Positions 54,979 through 64,000 of a stretch of DNA of 64,000 nt are shown here, piece after piece. Each line of letters begins with the position of its first letter. Position 1 is the stretch's first letter. The stretch is taken from the NCBI GenBank assembly GCA_959347315.1, contig OY365806.1:38033439-38097438 (forward strand), in the 5' to 3' direction. The DNA comes from Bimastos eiseni. Lineage: Eukaryota; Annelida; Clitellata; Crassiclitellata; Lumbricidae. The translations under genes were made by a program, and so were the position numbers. The notes beneath the pieces were generated by a model. The model ran no database searches. It was not told the DNA's origin and saw only the letters and a program-made list of their open reading frames with translations.

Positions 54979-57900
54979 TATTATATAACGCATAAAATCC
55001 CAATTTTTGACCCACCCCTGCCCCTAATGACATTATATAACAGCATCTGTGACCCCCCCCCCCCATTCCTATAATCATATAACAGATATGCTACCCACCC
55101 CCTACTCCACCCCAGCCTGTAAGTACATTAAAAGACATACAATCGACATAATTGTATTGCACAATTTGACACTTTTATAACAATACAATGTTAGTTAGCA
55201 CTTTAATAGTAGTGATTCAACTGATAATTGCCTTTATCCATTTCCAGAACTGCAGTAAAAATCATATGCCCAATTAGCTATGTAACAAGAGCTCTCTTAA
55301 AATTATGTACTCTCTCGTGCCAATGATGATTAGACCGCATGTATGGCGCTCCTCTGCATCTTAATAATCGGACTTTTAATGGCGCTAAATTCACTTGTAT
55401 TAATTATGGTAACTAATTGGGTAGTCGACTATGGTCACGTGTAGGCCTACTAATACAGCATGATAAAACATGGTAGTGACGTACATACTATTTAAAAACA
55501 CCATTTTGGTTTCCCTCCTGTTTTGCTCTAGAAATGAGCATTATAGTATCACACAGAATGAATTGGTTTGATATTGCACTATCAGGTATTTATCGATAAC
55601 TGCGCAGTACAACTCTACCTATTTAATAGCGTATGATGTATACAGAGTGCGTACTACAGATGTATTATTAATACAGGGTATTTAAGCAAACATAAACTAT
55701 TTACACACACTATAGAAAATGAAATCAAACATCAGGATAATACCTACCAAAATAATCATTTCAAGTGAATTAATTTAAATTTAAACCAGAATGAAAACAC
55801 AGCTCGCAGAATTGAATTTTAGAGCGTTTAGAGCTATGCGCATGAAATTGTTAAAATTGTAAACAGCAAATTGTTAAAAGTGGATTTTTAAAATAATAAC
55901 TAAGAACGTCAAATCAATTCACCAGGTGGCAGCTAATGGTGCTAGTCTTGGTTCACAACGTATTGTGAACTTCCATATCAAAGACAATTGGTGTCGCCCA
56001 CCTCCTTATCCGTCTCCAGGCTTGAGACTGGCACTGTCAAAGTTCAAACAGTGGTGGAGTTTTTCCAATGGCGTGCCGATGTGAGTGCAATATCGGCTTA
56101 TAGGCCAGCACGGTTCGTACACGGGATACTCATTCAAATGGGTAGTATTGACTAAAAATCGCCAGAACAGGGTCCGGTTGGTTAATAAAACAGGCAGTTC
56201 TCGAGGTTGGAAATTATATAGGCCCATTAACAGTCAATTCTAAAAACATTATATAGGCCTAATTAAACCGCAATTGATATTTTTACGTACTCGGAATTAG
56301 CCGCAATAAATATTTTTACTCGGAATTTGTTATTTATCAGAGTTTGCAAAATTAATGCTCTAACTGATTCACACGAGAACAATCACAAATTCACAACATA
56401 GGCAACTGCCATGCAAGTTTCATTCTTTTTAAACAGAAGTAATGAATTTATATCATACGTCCAGATTCTGAAAATGATTGCAACCGTTAATTTACATGTG
56501 GGGGAGAATGTCATGCATTGGGTCAATTTTTACATTTTAAGCACAGAATTGGTGTTGGTTGTAGCACTTGTATTTTGTTTTAATTATCAGAACAGCATCG
56601 TTTTATAGAATACGGTTAAGCAACAATGTTGTTCCAAGAATAAACTCAAAAATATTAGTGTTTTTTTGCTGGTAAAAAAGTGACCCAATGGAGACCACCA
56701 TGGGGAGCATTGGGTAACTTTTACATATTAATGCACACAATTATTATCAGTTGTAGTACTTGCATTTTCTTTTAAATATCAAAAGCAGTAACGTTTATGG
56801 ATCGAATGTGGTTATACAACAACATCGTTCCAAGAGTAAACTCAAAAATACTAGTATTTTCTATTGGGCTACAGGTACTACAAACTGTCCCAACACACAC
56901 CATCATGAAGAGCATTGGGACAGAGCATGGGTCAAATTTTGCATTTTAATGCACACAATCTGTGTTATCTGCAGTATATGTATTTTGTTTTAATGATCAG
57001 AAACAGCAATGTTTCATGGATCGACAATGGTTATACAACAATATTGTTCCAAGTGTAAACTCCAAAAATTTAAAATTTTCCTTACTGGTAAAAATTGTCC
57101 CAATGCAGGCCATGAGTGTTGTCCCAATCCAGGCCATCAATGGTCAGTGACTAACGTTTTTTATAGTAGCACAACTATGCTGTACGTATACGACCTCCAA
57201 ACTTTACCCCATGCTTCGCAATATACTGTCCTAAAGTAGTTTACAGAAATTTTAGGCTAAATTAGCACAAGGCGTTTTGTGCGTTTACTGACATTAGACG
57301 ATTAATATTTACTTTTCTTACCTACAAAAATAGATTTGCCGTTTATCTGTTAGACGCTATCTTCCTGTCTGCCTAAGACATAATAATCTTCTTCGCGACA
57401 TTAAATACGTTCGCTAGGTGACGCATGTCCAATACAATGATAGACTAGGCCTTGATACCGCCACTGACCCAATGCAGGACATGACTCAATGCAAGACATT
57501 CTCCCCTATAGGCCTAGCCCTACAAACATGACATCGAAAAAATATTATAGGAGTAGCCTATAATTATATAGGCCTAATTAAATGTCTAAAACAGTTTTAG
57601 AACTCAGTTTAAACTTTTATTTAGCTCTAGGCTCTAGCATGTTGTAACGTGATAATCATTAATAAAAAAATGACACGCAGCAGCCAACAGACATGACTAT
57701 TATCAAAAATGTGTAGAAACTTTAAAAAGATTATAATAGCTTAGGCCTGAGAAACGAAATGCGATTATACAAGCGCTATCATCTTTGATACAAGTAGGCC
57801 TATAGATAGGCTACACAACGAAGGCTGATAGTCTAAAAGACTATTAATTATAGACTATGTTTTGACAAAGTGCCTGTGAACAAGCTGCATCTCACGACTC

Positions 57901-58742
57901 CACTTTTGGGCACCGTAGAATTGTCGAGATTGCGATTTATTAATTAATTTTTAAATGAAGGCTCTACATCATTCTAATGAATAGGCGTCACTGTTAGCGG
58001 AAAAATTACTAAGGGTCTTCCATGATATATTGTTTGCGCCTCTAGAACACATGTGCGGTGAAGTTTACGCTTTAGTTTAAAATTTAAAAAAAACTTCAGA
58101 CTTCGTAATAGTTTCGCAAGGTGTGGCATTTTACCACTCGGATTGCTGTCTGATAACAAAATGACTAAAGACATAATCAAATGAATCCCTGTAATTGTAA
58201 AATAATAAGTATTGGAGCTCACAACGGGCTGGTGCGTTGGCATTAGGCAACGTAGAATCTTTTGACATGCTGTGGCGGTTGCGCGGAATGCGCCATGTTT
58301 TTCTAATGGCGTGGGGCTTCTGCGGCCGAAACTTTGGCTTCTCAACGCACGGAAAAATTATTTCTGCAGCCGAAGGTTCTTTGCTTATGTCTGTGAACGA
58401 CACCGACCCTGACCCTAAACGACCCTCACAACCCATATTAAATAATTTGTGGTTTTAATAGTGTGCATCCGCCGAAGGTTGTGTAGCGGTCTTCAGTTGC
58501 AAACAGAAGATTTATCCTTTCTAATGCACTGTATATTAATGGATAAAGTGCGTGTGGCAGGGCAAGAAGTATTATGTAATTAAAGGCCTTTTCAGGTTGA
58601 AATTCCACCCACTGAGAAGGCAGAGCATTCACCCAGAAACAAAGGGTGCCAGTCAAATCTGAGAGAAGGCAACAAAGCTGCAAGCAGCCTATTATCCAGC
58701 TGGCACTCTAGGATATTCAGCCAATCAATTACTATATTCAAA
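54979..58742. repeat. Tandem unit 2 (3,764 bp)
   Basis: Head-to-tail copy, nearly identical to unit 3. It differs in the C-run length near 55,050 and carries GAGCTCTCTTAAAATTATG near 55,290 where units 1 and 3 have GAGCTACCTTAAAATTGTG. Confidence 0.95.
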
Positions 58743-61700
58743 TATTATATAACGCATAAAATCCCAATTTTTGACCCACCCCTGCCCCTAATGACATTAT
58801 ATAACAGCATCTGTGACCCCCCCCCCATTCCTATAATCATATAACAGATATGCTACCCACCCCCTACTCCACCCCAGCCTGTAAGTACATTAAAAGACAT
58901 ACAATCGACATAATTGTATTGCACAATTTGACACTTTTATAACAATACAATGTTAGTTAGCACTTTAATAGTAGTGATTCAACTGATAATTGCCTTTATC
59001 CATTTCCAGAACTGCAGTAAAAATCATCATATGCCCAATTAGCTATGTAACAAGAGCTACCTTAAAATTGTGTACTCTCTCGTGCCAATGATGATTAGAC
59101 CGCATGTATGGCGCTCCTCTGCATCTTAATAATCGGACTTTTAATGGCGCTAAATTCACTTGTATTAATTATGGTAACTAATTGGGTAGTCGACTATGGT
59201 CACGTGTAGGCCTACTAATACAGCATGATAAAACATGGTAGTGACGTACATACTATTTAAAAACACCATTTTGGTTTCCCTCCTGTTTTGCTCTAGAAAT
59301 GAGCATTATAGTATCACACAGAATGAATTGGTTTGATATTGCACTATCAGGTATTTATCGATAACTGCGCAGTACAACTCTACCTATTTAATAGCGTATG
59401 ATGTATACAGAGTGCGTACTACAGATGTATTATTAATACAGGGTATTTAAGCAAACATAAACTATTTACACACACTATAGAAAATGAAATCAAACATCAG
59501 GATAATACCTACCAAAATAATCATTTCAAGTGAATTAATTTAAATTTAAACCAGAATGAAAACACAGCTCGCAGAATTGAATTTTAGAGCGTTTAGAGCT
59601 ATGCGCATGAAATTGTTAAAATTGTAAACAGCAAATTGTTAAAAGTGGATTTTTAAAATAATAACTAAGAACGTCAAATCAATTCACCAGGTGGCAGCTA
59701 ATGGTGCTAGTCTTGGTTCACAACGTATTGTGAACTTCCATATCAAAGACAATTGGTGTCGCCCACCTCCTTATCCGTCTCCAGGCTTGAGACTGGCACT
59801 GTCAAAGTTCAAACAGTGGTGGAGTTTTTCCAATGGCGTGCCGATGTGAGTGCAATATCGGCTTATAGGCCAGCACGGTTCGTACACGGGATACTCATTC
59901 AAATGGGTAGTATTGACTAAAAATCGCCAGAACAGGGTCCGGTTGGTTAATAAAACAGGCAGTTCTCGAGGTTGGAAATTATATAGGCCCATTAACAGTC
60001 AATTCTAAAAACATTATATAGGCCTAATTAAACCGCAATTGATATTTTTACGTACTCGGAATTAGCCGCAATAAATATTTTTACTCGGAATTTGTTATTT
60101 ATCAGAGTTTGCAAAATTAATGCTCTAACTGATTCACACGAGAACAATCACAAATTCACAACATAGGCAACTGCCATGCAAGTTTCATTCTTTTTAAACA
60201 GAAGTAATGAATTTATATCATACGTCCAGATTCTGAAAATGATTGCAACCGTTAATTTACATGTGGGGGAGAATGTCATGCATTGGGTCAATTTTTACAT
60301 TTTAAGCACAGAATTGGTGTTGGTTGTAGCACTTGTATTTTGTTTTAATTATCAGAACAGCATCGTTTTATAGAATACGGTTAAGCAACAATGTTGTTCC
60401 AAGAATAAACTCAAAAATATTAGTGTTTTTTTGCTGGTAAAAAAGTGACCCAATGGAGACCACCATGGGGAGCATTGGGTAACTTTTACATATTAATGCA
60501 CACAATTATTATCAGTTGTAGTACTTGCATTTTCTTTTAAATATCAAAAGCAGTAACGTTTATGGATCGAATGTGGTTATACAACAACATCGTTCCAAGA
60601 GTAAACTCAAAAATACTAGTATTTTCTATTGGGCTACAGGTACTACAAACTGTCCCAACACACACCATCATGAAGAGCATTGGGACAGAGCATGGGTCAA
60701 ATTTTGCATTTTAATGCACACAATCTGTGTTATCTGCAGTATATGTATTTTGTTTTAATGATCAGAAACAGCAATGTTTCATGGATCGACAATGGTTATA
60801 CAACAATATTGTTCCAAGTGTAAACTCCAAAAATTTAAAATTTTCCTTACTGGTAAAAATTGTCCCAATGCAGGCCATGAGTGTTGTCCCAATCCAGGCC
60901 ATCAATGGTCAGTGACTAACGTTTTTTATAGTAGCACAACTATGCTGTACGTATACGACCTCCAAACTTTACCCCATGCTTCGCAATATACTGTCCTAAA
61001 GTAGTTTACAGAAATTTTAGGCTAAATTAGCACAAGGCGTTTTGTGCGTTTACTGACATTAGACGATTAATATTTACTTTTCTTACCTAAAAAAATAGAT
61101 TTGCCGTTTATCTGTTAGACGCTATCTTCCTGTCTGCCTAAGACATAATAATCTTCTTCGCGACATTAAATACGTTCGCTAGGTGACGCATGTCCAATAC
61201 AATGATAGACTAGGCCTTGATACCGCCACTGACCCAATGCAGGACATGACTCAATGCAAGACATTCTCCCCTATAGGCCTAGCCCTACAAACATGACATC
61301 GAAAAAATATTATAGGAGTAGCCTATAATTATATAGGCCTAATTAAATGTCTAAAACAGTTTTAGAACTCAGTTTAAACTTTTATTTAGCTCTAGGCTCT
61401 AGCATGTTGTAACGTGATAATCATTAATAAAAAAATGACACGCAGCAGCCAACAGACATGACTATTATCAAAAATGTGTAGAAACTTTAAAAAGATTATA
61501 ATAGCTTAGGCCTGAGAAACGAAATGCGATTATACAAGCGCTATCATCTTTGATACAAGTAGGCCTATAGATAGGCTACACAACGAAGGCTGATAGTCTA
61601 AAAGACTATTAATTATAGACTATGTTTTGACAAAGTGCCTGTGAACAAGCTGCATCTCACGACTCCACTTTTGGGCACCGTAGAATTGTCGAGATTGCGA

Positions 61701-62507
61701 TTTATTAATTAATTTTTAAATGAAGGCTCTACATCATTCTAATGAATAGGCGTCACTGTTAGCGGAAAAATTACTAAGGGTCTTCCATGATATATTGTTT
61801 GCGCCTCTAGAACACATGTGCGGTGAAGTTTACGCTTTAGTTTAAAATTTAAAAAAAACTTCAGACTTCGTAATAGTTTCGCAAGGTGTGGCATTTTACC
61901 ACTCGGATTGCTGTCTGATAACAAAATGACTAAAGACATAATCAAATGAATCCCTGTAATTGTAAAATAATAAGTATTGGAGCTCACAACGGGCTGGTGC
62001 GTTGGCATTAGGCAACGTAGAATCTTTTGACATGCTGTGGCGGTTGCGCGGAATGCGCCATGTTTTTCTAATGGCGTGGGGCTTCTGCGGCCGAAACTTT
62101 GGCTTCTCAACGCACGGAAAAATTATTTCTGCAGCCGAAGGTTCTTTGCTTATGTCTGTGAACGACACCGACCCTGACCCTAAACGACCCTCACAACCCA
62201 TATTAAATAATTTGTGGTTTTAATAGTGTGCATCCGCCGAAGGTTGTGTAGCGGTCTTCAGTTGCAAACAGAAGATTTATCCTTTCTAATGCACTGTATA
62301 TTAATGGATAAAGTGCGTGTGGCAGGGCAAGAAGTATTATGTAATTAAAGGCCTTTTCAGGTTGAAATTCCACCCACTGAGAAGGCAGAGCATTCACCCA
62401 GAAACAAAGGGTGCCAGTCAAATCTGAGAGAAGGCAACAAAGCTGCAAGCAGCCTATTATCCAGCTGGCACTCTAGGATATTCAGCCAATCAATTACTAT
62501 ATTCAAA
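58743..62507. repeat. Tandem unit 3 (3,765 bp)
   Basis: Nearly identical to unit 2 but has CCTAAAAAAATAG at about 61,087 instead of CCTACAAAAATAG, and shares the CATCATATGCC and GAGCTACC variants with unit 1. Confidence 0.95.
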
Positions 62508-63500
62508 TATTATATAACGCATAAAATCCCAATTTTTGACCCACCCCTGCCCCTAATGACATTATATAACAGCATCTGTGACCCCCCCCCCATTCCTATA
62601 ATCATATAACAGATATGCTACCCACCCCCTACTCCACCCCAGCCTGTAAGTACATTAAAAGACATACAATCGACATAATTGTATTGCACAATTTGACACT
62701 TTTATAACAATACAATGTTAGTTAGCACTTTAATAGTAGTGATTCAACTGATAATTGCCTTTATCCATTTCCAGAACTGCAGTAAAAATCATATGCCCAA
62801 TTAGCTATGTAACAAGAGCTCTCTTAAAATTATGTACTCTCTCGTGCCAATGATGATTAGACCGCATGTATGGCGCTCCTCTGCATCTTAATAATCGGAC
62901 TTTTAATGGCGCTAAATTCACTTGTATTAATTATGGTAACTAATTGGGTAGTCGACTATGGTCACGTGTAGGCCTACTAATACAGCATGATAAAACATGG
63001 TAGTGACGTACATACTATTTAAAAACACCATTTTGGTTTCCCTCCTGTTTTGCTCTAGAAATGAGCATTATAGTATCACACAGAATGAATTGGTTTGATA
63101 TTGCACTATCAGGTATTTATCGATAACTGCGCAGTACAACTCTACCTATTTAATAGCGTATGATGTATACAGAGTGCGTACTACAGATGTATTATTAATA
63201 CAGGGTATTTAAGCAAACATAAACTATTTACACACACTATAGAAAATGAAATCAAACATCAGGATAATACCTACCAAAATAATCATTTCAAGTGAATTAA
63301 TTTAAATTTAAACCAGAATGAAAACACAGCTCGCAGAATTGAATTTTAGAGCGTTTAGAGCTATGCGCATGAAATTGCTGAAATTGTAAACAGGAAATTG
63401 TTAAAAGTGATTTATGAATAATAAGTAAGAACATCAAATCATTTCACTAGGTGGCAGCTAATGGTGATAGTTTTGGTTCACCACGTATTGTGAACTTCGA
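62508..63500. repeat. Tandem unit 4, partial
   Basis: The first ~1 kb of the unit. It matches unit 2 variants (AAAATCATATGCCC, GAGCTCTC) until about 63,374, then diverges and passes into the unique right arm. Confidence 0.9.
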
Positions 63501-63683
63501 TTAAACAATGAAGGTCCGTGGTACATGGAATTTCTAATGGGCAGGCAAACAAGCGAAATAGCATAAGCTGAAAAAGTTTGTTATATAACAAAATCTTCAA
63601 CCTACCCTGCACAATATAATGGTAACAAAACCGGAACCCACCCACCTACCCCTTGAGCGTTATATAATATGTGAATGGCCCCA

Positions 63684-63880
63684 AGATACTAAAAGATGAC
63701 TAAGTTTTAGCATTCTTATGTTCTAGCTCATTAATCCACCTGAAGAGAAGGGTTGCATAGATGGTGCTACAATGGAAAAACCTGATTCTGTTTCTAATTA
63801 ATAGTGAAAGCATAGCATATACTTTAGATTAATCATATACTTTAGATTTCCTTTGTGAATTTCATTAGCTTCTGAATTAG
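63684..63880. other. Flank right of the large element
   Basis: AT-rich, no gene or repeat that I recognise before the truncated hAT MITE. Confidence 0.4.
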
Positions 63881-64000
63881 CAGTACTCAACCATTTTAAT
63901 CCTGCGACCCCCTAAAAATATTTCCTAAATTGTGGTGACTTCCAGCAATCATATTGAAAGGATCACTGCCTTCACCGTGTGTTTACTACCATGCATTTAA
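63881..64000. mobile_element. Left part of a hAT MITE like 31,671, cut by the window end
   Basis: CAGTACTCAACCATTTTAAT, then CTGCGACCCCCTAAAAATAT and ACTACCATGCATTTAA follow the same order as in the 31,671-32,109 element. Confidence 0.65.

Larger units (their letters stand above)
51191..63683. mobile_element. 12.5-kb TIR-bounded element carrying internal ~3.76-kb tandem repeats
   Basis: The left end starts GGGGCCGTTCACATATTATA and the right end closes with ATATTATATAACGC read inward; the two ~26-bp ends are inverted copies with one mismatch. Inside each end is a C-rich stretch (left GACCCACCCCTACCCC, right CCCACCCACCTACCCC). Left arm (to about 51.8 kb) and right arm (from about 63.37 kb) are diverged from the repeated core. 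No transposase or other convincing gene is present, so it would be non-autonomous. No clear target site duplication (GTGTTA before, AAGATA after). The element class is not assigned. Confidence 0.7.

Noticed and set aside
52242..62448. Repeated 60-123-residue open frames in every 3.76-kb unit
   Set aside because: They are identical because the DNA is identical. They overlap on both strands, lack family motifs and are short, so they are not evidence of genes.
51191..63683. Tandem units as a CRISPR array or rDNA-like repeat
   Set aside because: Units are 3.76 kb without short direct-repeat/spacer structure or rRNA-like sequence, in a eukaryotic genome.

Overview
The window is animal nuclear DNA: long genes with GT-AG introns, AATAAA signals, many cut-and-paste transposon relics, a LINE, tRNA-derived SINEs, AT microsatellites and a 200-N assembly gap. 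An N4BP2 orthologue and the very frequent octamer TAGGCCTA suggest a marine invertebrate, perhaps a non-vertebrate deuterostome; this is inference, and the species cannot be named from the sequence.

Two genes could be assembled exon by exon with consistent splice phases. On the minus strand (about 15.3 kb down to 139) lies an unrecognised gene whose model gives a 719-residue protein in nine coding exons. On the plus strand (17,075 to 38,253) lies a complete N4BP2 (NEDD4-binding protein 2) orthologue: 15 exons, 5,043 coding bases, 1,680 residues, with N-terminal CUE, P-loop polynucleotide-kinase-like domain, two further CUE-like segments, DUF1771 and C-terminal Smr. The genes are divergent and about 1.7 kb apart.

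The introns and the right half are full of mobile elements. I find eleven short non-autonomous hAT elements defined by terminal inverted repeats (TIRs) and 8-bp target site duplications (TSDs), plus one cut by the window end; a piggyBac-like MITE; two MITEs in the minus-strand gene; a degraded LINE with three 3'-end copies; two tRNA-derived SINEs; and a Tc1/mariner-type transposase remnant beside the gap. From 40 to 51 kb gene content is sparse: one candidate terminal exon at 40.9 kb, a strongly diverged repeat region at 43.6-45.2 kb, and a low-complexity coding exon at 49.7-50.3 kb whose frame breaks in a run of 21 G.

The most striking structure is at 51.19-63.68 kb: one pair of ~26-bp terminal inverted repeats encloses more than three head-to-tail copies of a ~3,764-bp unit with no convincing gene. 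It looks like a giant non-autonomous DNA transposon that carries an internal satellite array.
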